Of a stretch of 61,747 nucleotides of DNA, positions 40,851-50,176 are shown one piece after another; position 1 is the stretch's first letter, and every line of letters starts with the position of its first letter. The stretch is from Saprospiraceae bacterium (GTDB lineage: Bacteria > Bacteroidota > Bacteroidia > Chitinophagales > Saprospiraceae), in NCBI GenBank assembly GCA_028280415.1, contig JANQLV010000080.1, positions 1 to 61,747 on the forward strand, read 5' to 3'. A program made the position numbers and the translations under genes. The notes below the pieces were generated by a model, which was not told where the DNA came from, did not search any database, and worked only from the letters and a program-made list of their open reading frames with translations.

Positions 40851-43745
40851 TTACTCTTCATCAACAGGTACACTGGCTTCCATAAACTCCGGAGCTTTCG
40901 GAGCTTCCTTTATTTCAGGGTAGGTATTTAGTGCCTCATACACCAGATTATGCATTCTTTTGCGCACCTGCTTTTTAAATAATTTCCGGTTGTTAACATC
41001 GGGATGGATACGATTGGAAAGGAAAATAAAAATAAGGTCCTCTTTAGGATCTACCCAGACACAGGTCCCGGTAAAACCAGTATGCCCAAAAGTTTCGGGA
41101 GAAGCCTTGGGAGAACAGGCATTGGTTCCGGCTTTCGCATTTACATCAAAACCTAATCCCCGATTAGTTCCTCTTTGTTTTTTAGTAAATAATTCAATGG
41201 TTTCCTTGCTAATATATTTTTTACCACCATATTCACCCTCATTGAGTAACATCTGAAATAAAACAGCGAGGGATTCTGCATTACCAAAAAGACCGGCATT
41301 GCCTCCTACCCCACCCAATAAGGCAGCAGACTCATCGTGTACATAACCGTGAATCATTTGTTTTCTAAATCGCTCCTCTTTTGTAGTGGGTACAATTGAC
41401 TTTTTGTCATAATGCTCCAGCGGATTATACCTCAATCGATCAAGATGCATTGGATCGTAAAAACTTTTTTCCACAAATTCATCCAGAGCCATCCCGCTTT
41501 GCTTTTCGATTACCTGCATTAGCAAATTGAAATTGACATCTGAATAACGATAGCGTTTTCTCCGGCTAGGTTTAAGATCATATACTGCCTGCCATATGGA
41601 ATCCTGCCATTTGAAATCCATATAGAAAGAATCTGCTACAGGTGTAATATAACTCAGCACTTTTTCTTTGCAAAAATACCCACTGCAACCTGTACCTGTT
41701 ATATCCTCATACAGGATAAAAGGTGCGATTGGCATATTGGGTTGTAAACCGGATTGATGCGTCAGCAATTGACGCATATTGATATTTTTAAGTCTGGATT
41801 TTTTCTCCAGATCAAGATACTGTTTAAGGGGATGCTTAAGTTTTACTTTTTGCTCATCATAAAGCTTCATAAAGCCCAGTGTGGTCGAGGCAATTTTCGT
41901 AATCGAAGCCAGATCGTACAAATCCCGGTCTTGTACTAATTTGGATTTTTCAAAACTATGCTTACCAAAAGATTTTGAATAAATCACTTTACCATCCTTG
42001 GCCACGAGTACCTGACAACCGGGAGTTGCTTTTTCCTGAATCATCGTACGGGCGATGGCATCCAGACCGACTAGTTGATATGCCGCAATACCCACTTCCT
42101 CCGGCACGGTGTACTTCAAGCGAACAATTGCCGTGGAATCAATTCCTTGTAAAAATGGCATCGATTTATTTAAAGCAATTGGTAAACGCCCTTTTGCTTG
42201 TATGGCTCCAAACAATAGTTGCGCACTTAAATTTGCTGTCAATGCATTTTTCTCAAAAACCTGAACCATAGCAATTGTCGTATCGAAATGAGTCAGGTTA
42301 ATTGGACTTCCAAAATTTAATAAGGTCAGCTCTGCTTTTTTTGCCACTTCGTGTACAGAGGCCAGAAAAGCAGAATCCCTCCCGGCTTCAAATAAGTGAT
42401 TATCTACCGTAAGAATAACCTTTGCTCTTTTCAACCTGGATACGGATAAAGGTTTCACGACACCATTGGTATCCGGTCGGAGAAGTCGGCTGGAGAAGTC
42501 TGTATATTTGGAAAAACTGTTTTGAAAGTCCAATAACTCGCGCTCCCCAATTTGAATTATTCTGAAATGTTCTTTTTGGGTATCCAGGAATGGAAGAAGA
42601 TTGCCAGGGTTTTGGGTCAGGCAAATGGAAGCTTCATACATCTGTTGAATCTCAAAATCATTGAAACTCAAAGTCATTAAATCACTGGCCCGGATAAAAT
42701 CCGGTTGATTATATATTGTATCCAGCCCCATCCAGGCTTTAGCTAAAAGAATTTTTTGTACTTTTTCATTGAGGTCAGCCCTGGTAAAAGTACCCTCATC
42801 CACTAAACGCCTAATCGTCTCAAAGCGTTTTTCAAAATTATCCTTTACAATAAAAACATCTACTCCTGCATAAGCCAACTCGCGAAAAGAATTATCCTCC
42901 CAATCGGCAAAAACCAGCCCCTCAAAATCAAGATGCCTTCGCAAATACCTTTTCAGGAAATGTGGCGGCATCAAATGAATAGAATCTATATCAAACACTT
43001 CATGATCTGCCAGAATACCGGAAAGACCTTGTTGACTCAAGGTGCGATATCGACAAAGTGTACTATCCAGTATACCCGTCGTATCATTTTCCAACTCGTA
43101 ATGAAATTCATCGAATTGCCCCGCTACGGAAAGAATTTTTTCACTTTGAATGTGATCCAGCAATTCAACGGACCTGCGCAGTAACAAAGATTCCTCGGCT
43201 TCGGCTCCCCTAAATTTATATGGTTTAGCCGGATCGTTCAAATCCATCCCAGGTGCAAAACTCAAATTGATTCCCAAAGTACTTAGTTGATCCTTATAAT
43301 AAGAACGAATACGTTGTTTCAGATCATCATCATTAATTGCACTGATGGTAGCAGCATTAGGAAGATCCGTAATATCGGCAAATTGATTGTGAAGCGAAAC
43401 TAACTCTCTGGTTCCATTGAATAAGGGAATAGCAGAACGACTTTGTAAAGTATCATATAATCGTAAATAATCAGACAGATTCAAATGTTGCAAAATCACT
43501 CCACCCAGACTATTGTTCTGTACCAGGCGAATCAAATTATTTTGTTGCAAGGTATCTTCAAGTTCGGGCTGATAAACCAATAATTGAGCAATCTTGTCAT
43601 CGACGGACATGCTGAGTAAAACAGAATCTACCCAAGGCGAGTTGCTTTGCAGAAAAGGTGCTTTCGGCAAATTCGCAGCTGGCTCTTGTCTTCTACAAGC
43701 AAACAGCGTCAGGATCAATATGAAGAGCAACAAAAACCTGTTCAT
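40851..43745 (-). CDS. GH3-like domain fused to beta-lactamase-type serine hydrolase (lipoprotein)
   Basis: 964 residues. Lipoprotein signal MNRFLLLFILILTLFACRRQ (Cys17). The N-terminal part (about 30-550) follows GH3/NagZ: SPWVDSVLLSMSVDDKIAQLLVY, LGINLSFAPGMDLN and FEGLVFADWEDNSF. The KHFPGHGD segment of active NagZ-type enzymes is replaced by AGQFDEFHYE. The C-terminal part (about 565-960) is a serine hydrolase of the beta-lactamase/DD-peptidase fold: SITK (SxxK), RYSDVNFN (Tyr position) and GHTGFTGT (HTG). It probably works on peptidoglycan or its fragments in the periplasm. This fusion is frequent in Bacteroidota; the degenerate GH3 motif is the unusual part. Confidence 0.85.
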   Translation of the reverse strand: MNRFLLLFILILTLFACRRQEPAANLPKAPFLQSNSPWVDSVLLSMSVDDKIAQLLVYQPELEDTLQQNNLIRLVQNNSLGGVILQHLNLSDYLRLYDTLQSRSAIPLFNGTRELVSLHNQFADITDLPNAATISAINDDDLKQRIRSYYKDQLSTLGINLSFAPGMDLNDPAKPYKFRGAEAEESLLLRRSVELLDHIQSEKILSVAGQFDEFHYELENDTTGILDSTLCRYRTLSQQGLSGILADHEVFDIDSIHLMPPHFLKRYLRRHLDFEGLVFADWEDNSFRELAYAGVDVFIVKDNFEKRFETIRRLVDEGTFTRADLNEKVQKILLAKAWMGLDTIYNQPDFIRASDLMTLSFNDFEIQQMYEASICLTQNPGNLLPFLDTQKEHFRIIQIGERELLDFQNSFSKYTDFSSRLLRPDTNGVVKPLSVSRLKRAKVILTVDNHLFEAGRDSAFLASVHEVAKKAELTLLNFGSPINLTHFDTTIAMVQVFEKNALTANLSAQLLFGAIQAKGRLPIALNKSMPFLQGIDSTAIVRLKYTVPEEVGIAAYQLVGLDAIARTMIQEKATPGCQVLVAKDGKVIYSKSFGKHSFEKSKLVQDRDLYDLASITKIASTTLGFMKLYDEQKVKLKHPLKQYLDLEKKSRLKNINMRQLLTHQSGLQPNMPIAPFILYEDITGTGCSGYFCKEKVLSYITPVADSFYMDFKWQDSIWQAVYDLKPSRRKRYRYSDVNFNLLMQVIEKQSGMALDEFVEKSFYDPMHLDRLRYNPLEHYDKKSIVPTTKEERFRKQMIHGYVHDESAALLGGVGGNAGLFGNAESLAVLFQMLLNEGEYGGKKYISKETIELFTKKQRGTNRGLGFDVNAKAGTNACSPKASPETFGHTGFTGTCVWVDPKEDLIFIFLSNRIHPDVNNRKLFKKQVRKRMHNLVYEALNTYPEIKEAPKAPEFMEASVPVDEE

Positions 43746-44020
43746 AGTGTCTCAGTTATGTTACTATTATACGCTTGCGTAGTTCTAAGAACTACTTAGC
43801 TATAATCGTTTACAATTAATTTTTAAAATTTGTAAAATCGACAAGCCATCAATCTCTTGAGGCTCAAATTAACCGAGTTTTCTCCTGGTTTGTTTAAGGT
43901 TGGGAGGGCAGTTATGAAATTACGCCAGTATAAGTTAAGAAAAAGAATAATTCGAAGCAAATAATGCCTTTGTTTTTCATTAGTCAATTTTTGTAATTCG
44001 ACTGTTTGAGGACATTTTAT

Positions 44021-44722
44021 TTAGTTCTTAATTTGCTTTAATAATCGTCGGTAAGTCTTTACCATCCTCTCTTGTGAATAACCGAATCGAAACATGTTAA
44101 ACACAATGAGATTGGCGATTTGAACACGCATATAGCTGTTTTCATCGTATTTGCGAGCAGATACGAGCATATCTTTTTGGATTATTTTAAAAGGATATTT
44201 TTTGCGGGCCCGGATGATAAACTCAAAGTCTTCCATAATCTGATATTCGTTTCGAAAGCCTTGCAATGTTCCAAAAACTTCTTTTTTGACAAAAAGACTT
44301 TGATCGCCGCCCCGGCACCAAAGCATAGGGAACCTAGTAAAGAAGGCATTGATTTTAAGCATTTTTTTGGGCGAATTAAATTGATAACGAAAGCATCCAA
44401 CCGGGAAGCCGTTTGTTACGGATTCGATAATTGATTGCATATAGCACTTCGGAGGCAGGGTATCTGCATGAACAAAATACAGCAAGTCTCCTTTGGCCCT
44501 TTCCGCTCCGTAGTTCATCTGAAAAGCACGCCCTTTTTGGGGACTGTTCAGCAGCTTCACTCCCTGTAGTTTCTTAACGGTTTCAATTGTACCATCCTGA
44601 CTCCCTGCGTCTACAATAATAATTTCCAACAGCTGGTTTCCTCCGTATTCTTTTAATCTTTCTATCAGGAGATTGATATTATCAGCTTCGTTTAAAGTTG
44701 GTATAATTACACTTATGTTCAT
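44021..44722 (-). CDS. Family 2 glycosyltransferase, TIGR04283-like
   Basis: 233 residues: ISVIIPTLNEADNINLLIERL, LEIIIVDAGSQDGTIE, SPQKGRAFQMNYGAERAKGDLLYFVHADTLPP (HADT in place of DxD), and LWCRGGDQSLFVKKEVFGTLQGF. This is the pattern of the family named for arsenosugar biosynthesis, though most members have no proven link to arsenic. No radical-SAM ArsS or methyltransferase partner is adjacent. It starts 14 bases after the end of the BamA-like gene and is probably co-transcribed. Confidence 0.85.
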   Translation of the reverse strand: MNISVIIPTLNEADNINLLIERLKEYGGNQLLEIIIVDAGSQDGTIETVKKLQGVKLLNSPQKGRAFQMNYGAERAKGDLLYFVHADTLPPKCYMQSIIESVTNGFPVGCFRYQFNSPKKMLKINAFFTRFPMLWCRGGDQSLFVKKEVFGTLQGFRNEYQIMEDFEFIIRARKKYPFKIIQKDMLVSARKYDENSYMRVQIANLIVFNMFRFGYSQERMVKTYRRLLKQIKN

Positions 44723-44736
44723 CCGTTTTTATTATT

Positions 44737-45813
44737 TTAAAAAGCCTCTGAAACAGTTACGTAAAGTCCGGAGGTATTCTTTCCAAAACCGGCATCGAAT
44801 CGAAGGTTTACTTTTTGTTTTTTATCCAAAAGGAATCTCAGACCCGCTCCGATTGAATACTTCAAATTTCCAATTTCAATACTGCCCAGATCTTCCGATA
44901 CTACACCATAAGCCCCAAAAAGAACCAATCCAAAACGCCAGAAGAGCGGCATTCGATATTCCGTCTGTACGGTCAAATATTGCTTATCCCTAAATGCACC
45001 TTCGAAATAACCACGCATTCTTTTCGTCCCTCCGAGTAAGGACAATTGATTAAAAGGAGGGTTGCCGGCAGTTAATTCAGCATATACATTAAAAGCAAGA
45101 ATATGTTTCCAGCTGGTTTTTCGATAAATGCTGTGATCAAAAATGAATTTACTATAGTTAAAATCGCTCCCGAAAGCCCGGTGATTGAGAAACACTACGG
45201 CCTCTGTATACACTCCTTTAGATGGGTAAAAGATCTGATCTCTGGTATCCTTGTTGTAAACCAGACCAAGTCCGGACAAAAAACCACCTTCGGCTCCGAC
45301 TATCGGAGCATTCGCCAACAGGCCCTCTGCTTCTACTTCCACGATATCATAATCATCCATCCAATACCTTAAGCCCACGAAAATATCAGGCTTTATCTGG
45401 TAAAGACCATTTAAGCGCAGACGCGGAAAATTGACACTAAATAATTCACTTTCCTCCTTAAAGCCTTCGTTTCCAATACCAGAGAATTCGTAGATATAAC
45501 GATAATATCCCAACTCTCCATAAACCTTATATTTTCCATTTTTTAAAAACAGCTGAAAAGGCAGGTAGAATAAAAGTTGATTCCTCAAAGTATAGGCAAA
45601 GCCAAACTGAAACTGGGAAGGACGACTTCCCAGACTATCCCCTTCAAAACGAAAAGAATAAACTCCAGCAGCACCCAAGCCCCAATTGGTTTCAGGTGTA
45701 AAGAAGGCAATGGGCAATGGAATAAAACTGGATCGTTTATCGTCCTTTTGAGCATTCAACTTTCCCAAAGAAAAAAGTATACATATGGATAGTATACCGA
45801 TTATTCTATTCAT
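44737..45813 (-). CDS. BamA/TamA-family outer-membrane beta-barrel protein (surface antigen D15-like)
   Basis: 358 residues: signal peptide (MNRIIGILSICILFSLGKLNAQ), then a 16-strand-type barrel domain without POTRA repeats. Barrel marks include FFTPETNWGLGAAGVYSFRF, GGFLSGLGLVYNKDTRDQIFYPSKGVYTEA, LSLLGGTKRMRGYFEGAFRDKQYLTVQTEYRM (the conserved lid-loop RGY/FRD type motif) and a terminal Phe. Without POTRA domains it is unlikely to be the general BamA. Short members are common in Bacteroidota and of unknown substrate. Confidence 0.8.
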   Translation of the reverse strand: MNRIIGILSICILFSLGKLNAQKDDKRSSFIPLPIAFFTPETNWGLGAAGVYSFRFEGDSLGSRPSQFQFGFAYTLRNQLLFYLPFQLFLKNGKYKVYGELGYYRYIYEFSGIGNEGFKEESELFSVNFPRLRLNGLYQIKPDIFVGLRYWMDDYDIVEVEAEGLLANAPIVGAEGGFLSGLGLVYNKDTRDQIFYPSKGVYTEAVVFLNHRAFGSDFNYSKFIFDHSIYRKTSWKHILAFNVYAELTAGNPPFNQLSLLGGTKRMRGYFEGAFRDKQYLTVQTEYRMPLFWRFGLVLFGAYGVVSEDLGSIEIGNLKYSIGAGLRFLLDKKQKVNLRFDAGFGKNTSGLYVTVSEAF

Positions 45814-46224
45814 TTGTCTTTATTATCTTCTTATCCTGAAATCTGAAAATTCAATCCTATGATTTTGCTATGAAGAACCAGAATTTGAGTTTTAGGTAAT
45901 TGACAATCTCCCCAGAACTTCTATTGCTTAAATTTAGATTTTTTTAATCGCTCCTACTGTCAACAGCAACACAGTTTGGTCTATAAATCGACCTAAAAAC
46001 AGATAGGATGAATGTCCTTTTCCAAATTTTCAGAACAGCTTAAGTAAAAAACGGAATTGTGCTGAAATTATTCAAAAATCTTCCTTTGCCCTTTTTTCAA
46101 ACATCAAAAACAAACAACTGATAATCAACTCTATATGTACATAAAAAAAGCTTAATAATTTTTATATTAAAAAATCTGGCAAAAAAGTGCTTATGAAATG
46201 TATCTTTTCAGGAGGTTTAACATT
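45814..46224. other. Long AT-rich upstream region of the sigma factor gene
   Basis: About 410 bases between the divergent barrel and sigma-factor genes. I see many short stops in all frames and no hairpin with a U-tract. Promoters for both directions are expected, but I could not identify a full TTG/TAnnTTTG pair with confidence. Confidence 0.45.
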
Positions 46225-46353
46225 ATGCTTATGAAACGGTCTTTATGGCGATTAGCTGATAGCAATACTTCCACAGTCGGGACAACTCGCTTCTGGCTGT
46301 GGATGGTATGCTTTCTATATCAGAGCGTCAGGTCTAGTTCAGCTAAAAAATAG
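46225..46353 (+). CDS. Possible 42-residue leader ORF before the ECF sigma gene
   Basis: ATGCTTATGAAACGG opens a 42-codon frame that stops six bases before the sigma-factor ATG, in a different frame. An AGGAGG sequence lies nine bases upstream (46210-46215), a strong Shine-Dalgarno match that is unusual in Bacteroidota. The product (MLMKRSLWRLADSN, then a Trp-rich hydrophobic stretch) resembles nothing I know. It may be chance. Confidence 0.25.
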   Translation: MLMKRSLWRLADSNTSTVGTTRFWLWMVCFLYQSVRSSSAKK

Positions 46354-46358
46354 AAAAA

Positions 46359-47009
46359 ATGTTTTCGAATTTACAAATAAATCGTACCCTTGTAAAAAAT
46401 GCTACCAGGATGGATGATAATCCAAAAAAGATTGTTTCCAGTGAATCTATAGAGGAAGAATGGGTGCTTATAAAAACGGCTCAATCTAATCCTGCTGCAT
46501 TTAGACCACTATACGATAAATACTTCGAACAGATATTCCGTTTCATATTTCGTCGTACTGCCGATCAAAATATTAGTGCTGATCTTTGCTCTCAGGTTTT
46601 TCTAAAAGCACTACAAAAACTAGGAAGCTACCAATTCAAAGGTGTTCCTTTTTCTGCCTGGTTATACCGAATTGCCTCAAATGAAATCGCTCAATTTTAC
46701 CGTGAAGACAAAAAGAACAGAGTAATCAGTCTTGAAACAACCCAGTTGAGTGATTTAATTGATGAAATGGAAGAGACCAATAATGAATCACTGAGAAGAG
46801 CTATGATCACAGCTATCGATACTTTGAAAATTAATGACTTACAACTTATTGAAATGCGATTTTTCGAACAACGTCCGTTTAAAGAAATCGCAGAAATTCT
46901 GGACATCACGGAAAGTAATGCAAAAGTAAAAACGTATCGAATTCTTGAAAAACTAAAGAAAACAATCATCCAAATCACCAAACAGGGAGGTCGGGCTCCT
47001 GAGTTGTAA
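46359..47009 (+). CDS. ECF-type RNA polymerase sigma factor
   Basis: 216 residues. Sigma region 2 (about 45-115): FRPLYDKYFEQIFRFIFRRT, DLCSQVFLKALQKLGSYQFKGVPFSAWLYRIASNEIAQFYR. Region 4 (about 150-205): LQLIEMRFFEQRPFKEIAEILDITESNAKVKTYRILEKLKK, a helix-turn-helix. No region 3, hence the ECF group. The real start may be the ATG 17 codons in (MDDNPKK). It is followed 50 bases later by a membrane-anchored protein whose short cytoplasmic N-terminus may act as its anti-sigma factor. Confidence 0.9.
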   Translation: MFSNLQINRTLVKNATRMDDNPKKIVSSESIEEEWVLIKTAQSNPAAFRPLYDKYFEQIFRFIFRRTADQNISADLCSQVFLKALQKLGSYQFKGVPFSAWLYRIASNEIAQFYREDKKNRVISLETTQLSDLIDEMEETNNESLRRAMITAIDTLKINDLQLIEMRFFEQRPFKEIAEILDITESNAKVKTYRILEKLKKTIIQITKQGGRAPEL

Positions 47010-47059
47010 CTTTTGATTAACTCGCGAAGTGAAAGCTTCAAGCTCACTTTCTAAATTCT

Positions 47060-48850
47060 ATGGATATGGAAAATAACAATTACAATATAAATTTTGATCC
47101 AGATAAATTGACTTCAGCAGAAATCGATCAGCACAAAGATTTCGATGCTTTGTTGAAGCAGTTCGAAACCCCTCAAAGTCCCCATCAGCCCAAGATAAAA
47201 TCAGCCTATTATATTGTCGGTGCGGTAGCGGCAGTTCTGACGGGCACTTTACTCTATTTCAACTGGATGGATCTGTCCAATAATGGTATTCAGATCAGTA
47301 CCAGCGAATACCTGGCTTCCCAACCTTATATTAATCCACCGATTGAGGGCGTCGAGAAAAAATTTGACCAGGGTCAGATCAATGCCAATCAGGGAGGGAT
47401 TTACAGATATGAAAACGGTACAAAAGTAATCGTACCAGCTGCCGCTTTTATCGATGACAAGGGAAAAGTTGTTTCCGGGCCAGTTGATATCAAATACCGG
47501 GAGTATCACGATTACATTGATTTCTTTGTTTCGGGAATACCTATGGAGTATGATTCCGCCGGGGTTCAGTATAACCTGGAATCTGCCGGAATGATGGAAA
47601 TTTATGCCGAACAGGATGGTAAAAGATTGAATATCGCTCCGGGAAAAAACATTAATGTTGAAATGGTTTCTGAAATCATGGTTCCGGCAAAAGACCGGGC
47701 CAGTATTCCAAAATTCAATATTTATAAACTGGATGAAGAACAAAGAAACTGGGTTTATGATAGCAGGGATCAGATCGAGATTTTAGAAGAAGATATAACT
47801 GGATTGCTTGCCGGAGAAAGCAGTGCCGAACAAGAATATAATACAAAAGTAAACCAGATAGAGGCGAATAAGGCTCGTGAAATGGCAAAAATCGAAGCAA
47901 CTATTCCGCAGCCTTTCAAGCCGGTTCGTCCGATAAAAGAAAACGGTTCTGATTACGTTTTCAATATTGAGTTTGCAGATGAGGATATCAGCTTTGGTCG
48001 ATCTGCCAATCCGGGCGAGGCCGAAAGGGAAATGGATCAAACTCAGGATGAAATTAATCAGCTTCAACGTCAGTATGCGAATACGCTTTGGCAGATAGCT
48101 CCTCAAAGTACTAATTTCAATCAACAGATAGCGGATCAGATTAACTGGGAGGATGCAACAATTGAAAGATTGAATAATAGAGATTATCGATTGACCTTAA
48201 TTCATCCTGATCAAACGCTGGAAGTCATTGTCAACCCTGTACTTAGCGCCCAGGACTATAGTGATGCACTAGAGGAATTCAATCAGCAAATGGATGCTTA
48301 TCAGGAAGAACTGGCTCAGCGTGAAGCACAATTGGAAGATCAGAAAAAAGCATTGGCAGAGCGTATCCGGGCAGAGCGCGAGTTAGCACAAAAAAGTTAT
48401 GAAGAAAAGCTGGCTTATTACCAGTCAAAAGATAACAGCACTGCTGCGACTGATTTGATGATCACTAATAGAATATTGAATAAATTCACAGTAAACAGTT
48501 TTGGTATCTGGAATTGTGATCGCCCGCTTCCGCCTTTCATTTACAATATTAAAGGGGAGTTTGTGGAAAATAAATCAAACAAGCATTACAAACATAATAC
48601 GGCTTATCTCGTAGATAAAAACAAAAATACCGTTTGTCGATTCTACGCCAGCGAAAAAGCAGAAGTATTATTTGATAGCAAGTCTGAAAATATGCTTTGG
48701 ATGATTACGAATGAAAACAAGATTGCGATGTATAGACCGGAGCAATTCAAGCAGATTAATAAGCAAACCGGAGAACATACTTTTGTGATGGATTTGGTGG
48801 ACGAGCCGATTACCAGTGAGGAAGATTTGAGGAGGATACTTACTTTCTAG
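47060..48850 (+). CDS. Membrane-anchored extracytoplasmic protein of the sigma-factor operon (putative anti-sigma partner)
   Basis: 596 residues. About 45 N-terminal residues lie in the cytoplasm (SAEIDQHKDFDALLKQFE), followed by one membrane helix (YYIVGAVAAVLTGTLLYFNWM, about 49-69). The periplasmic part starts with a beta-sandwich (about 95-240): GGIYRYENGTKVIVPAAAFIDDKGKVVSG recalls the GGxVxxxxGxxLxVPxGAL theme of ZU5-like domains. A long Gln/Glu-rich coiled coil (about 400-470, EELAQREAQLEDQKKALAERI) and a C-terminal globular region follow. I do not recognise a named family. The position directly after an ECF sigma gene makes an anti-sigma role plausible, not shown. Confidence 0.65.
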   Translation: MDMENNNYNINFDPDKLTSAEIDQHKDFDALLKQFETPQSPHQPKIKSAYYIVGAVAAVLTGTLLYFNWMDLSNNGIQISTSEYLASQPYINPPIEGVEKKFDQGQINANQGGIYRYENGTKVIVPAAAFIDDKGKVVSGPVDIKYREYHDYIDFFVSGIPMEYDSAGVQYNLESAGMMEIYAEQDGKRLNIAPGKNINVEMVSEIMVPAKDRASIPKFNIYKLDEEQRNWVYDSRDQIEILEEDITGLLAGESSAEQEYNTKVNQIEANKAREMAKIEATIPQPFKPVRPIKENGSDYVFNIEFADEDISFGRSANPGEAEREMDQTQDEINQLQRQYANTLWQIAPQSTNFNQQIADQINWEDATIERLNNRDYRLTLIHPDQTLEVIVNPVLSAQDYSDALEEFNQQMDAYQEELAQREAQLEDQKKALAERIRAERELAQKSYEEKLAYYQSKDNSTAATDLMITNRILNKFTVNSFGIWNCDRPLPPFIYNIKGEFVENKSNKHYKHNTAYLVDKNKNTVCRFYASEKAEVLFDSKSENMLWMITNENKIAMYRPEQFKQINKQTGEHTFVMDLVDEPITSEEDLRRILTF

Positions 48851-48890
48851 CGAAGAATAACTAACCCTATTATAGTTTTTTTACTAACCT

Positions 48891-48926
48891 AAAAGCCCTC
48901 GATTTACTCGCATCGAAGGGCTTTTT
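48891..48926. terminator. Bidirectional terminator between convergent genes
   Basis: AAAAGCCCTCGAT, an 8-base loop, ATCGAAGGGCTTTTT: a 12-bp stem with one bulged A, As on one side and Us on the other. It serves the 47060-48850 gene on the plus strand and the CvfB gene on the minus strand. Confidence 0.8.
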
Positions 48927-48947
48927 ATATTGGCCCCCTTAAAACAT

Positions 48948-49781
48948 TTACAACATTCGAATGCCTTCCTTTTCTAAACGGATTATTCTTTTTTTATACA
49001 AATTGCCGACTGCCTTTTTAAAACTTTTCTTACTCATCCTGAGCTGTTCATAAATGAATTCAGGAGGACTTTTATCCGTAAGCGGTAAAAAGCCTTCATT
49101 GGCTTCCAAAGCTTCCAAAAGCTGCTGAGTAGCACGATCTATCTCCTTTACCCCCTGTTTTTGCAAACTCACATCTATCCGGTGATCCGGACGAATTCTT
49201 TTAATAAATGCTTTTCGGTATGCCCCTATTTCCAGTTTGCCAAACACTTCGTTTTTATAAAGCAGTCCCCAGTATTCCTGATTGACAATTACGCGATATC
49301 CCAGGTCAGAAGGTGCCACTATGATAATTTCCACCTCCTGATTGGCTTCCAAAGTATCGCTCCTTTCTTTTAAAAATTTATTGAGCTTGGTAGAGGCAAC
49401 AATACGATCCGTTACTTCATCCAGATAAACATAAACAACGTATTTCTTACCGACTTCCATCGGCTTTCGTTGCTCACGAAAAGGAACCAACAAGTCTTTC
49501 CCATCTATTCCCCATTCCAGAAAAACTCCATATTCTCCTACCTCCTTTACTTCCATTACGCCAAATTCATTCGCATAAGCCAAAGGTTTTTGGGTAGTAG
49601 TTATCAGGCGATCTTCTGAATCGGAGTACACAAACACTTCAATATCATCTCCGCTTACTTTTCCTTCCGGAACATATTTCTTGGGTAACAAAAGCTCACC
49701 ATAAGGGCCTCCATCCAGGTATAAACCGAAATCAACTTTTTTAACTATTTCCAGTGTATTTAATTTGCCTATTTGTATCAA
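48948..49781 (-). CDS. CvfB-like S1 RNA-binding protein
   Basis: 277 residues when read from the TTG at 49781 (IQIGKLNTLEIVKKVDFGLYLDGG), which is where CvfB proteins begin. Upstream codons to 49832 cover the promoter (TACCTTTG) and are unlikely to be translated. Three S1-type units follow: the first in the opening segment, the second at GVMEVKEVGEYGVFLEWGIDGKDLLVPFREQ, the third at LGYRVIVNQEYWGLLYKNEVF. A C-terminal winged helix reads PPEFIYEQLRMSKKSFKKAVGNLYKKRII. CvfB binds RNA and affects virulence genes in Staphylococcus; in Bacteroidota its targets are unknown. Confidence 0.85.
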   Translation of the reverse strand: MIQIGKLNTLEIVKKVDFGLYLDGGPYGELLLPKKYVPEGKVSGDDIEVFVYSDSEDRLITTTQKPLAYANEFGVMEVKEVGEYGVFLEWGIDGKDLLVPFREQRKPMEVGKKYVVYVYLDEVTDRIVASTKLNKFLKERSDTLEANQEVEIIIVAPSDLGYRVIVNQEYWGLLYKNEVFGKLEIGAYRKAFIKRIRPDHRIDVSLQKQGVKEIDRATQQLLEALEANEGFLPLTDKSPPEFIYEQLRMSKKSFKKAVGNLYKKRIIRLEKEGIRML

Positions 49782-49803
49782 GTCTAATTTTTTTATCTGA
49801 GCG

Positions 49804-49811
49804 CAAAGGTA
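49804..49811 (-). promoter_or_regulatory. -7 element of the CvfB gene
   Basis: Minus strand TACCTTTG matches TAnnTTTG exactly and lies about 22 bases upstream of the TTG start codon at 49781. No TTG is found at the -33 position. It argues against translation from the ATG at 49832. Confidence 0.5.
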
Positions 49812-49819
49812 GGAAGAAA

Positions 49820-49951
49820 ATGAAAAACTCATTTCATTTATTATGGACGGGATTTACATTATTTATAATGACCTGTTTTAGTAAGGAGCATTTTGATAGA
49901 AATCCTCAATTTCGTAACAAAAGTAGATGCATTTTCTCTCTTCAAGAATGA
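49820..49951 (+). pseudogene. Possible remnant of a lipoprotein gene
   Basis: A 43-codon frame begins MKNSFHLLWTGFTLFIMTC, a plausible lipoprotein signal with a Cys at residue 19, then runs 24 more residues to a stop. The following 280 bases hold no continuation in any frame that I can follow. It may be the 5' end of a decayed gene or a very short lipoprotein. Confidence 0.35.
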
Positions 49952-50176
49952 ATCGCAACCTGAATTACCTAAATGAAGCATAATTCTGAAGTGCCAATAT
50001 GATATCCACTCCAAACTTGAAAGTACTCCTAAGTTTTATACCAAACCTTCAATGGCAAGTAGCAATTTACCAAGGTCGAATAGAACAGCTATTGCCCCCA
50101 TTATATCAATTTGGAAACACATCCGTAAATCGAGGATGTATTTATAAAACGAATTGAAGGAGAAATTTTTCGATGG
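49952..50176. other. Intergenic stretch with no recognised gene
   Basis: Short stop-interrupted frames only. It lies between the putative lipoprotein remnant and the terminator of the large protease gene. Confidence 0.5.

Noticed and set aside
44021-44722. Arsenosugar biosynthesis linked to the ArsR operon
   Set aside because: The TIGR04283-like transferase lies 28 kb from arsR with no radical-SAM or arsenic methyltransferase gene beside it; the family name alone is not evidence.
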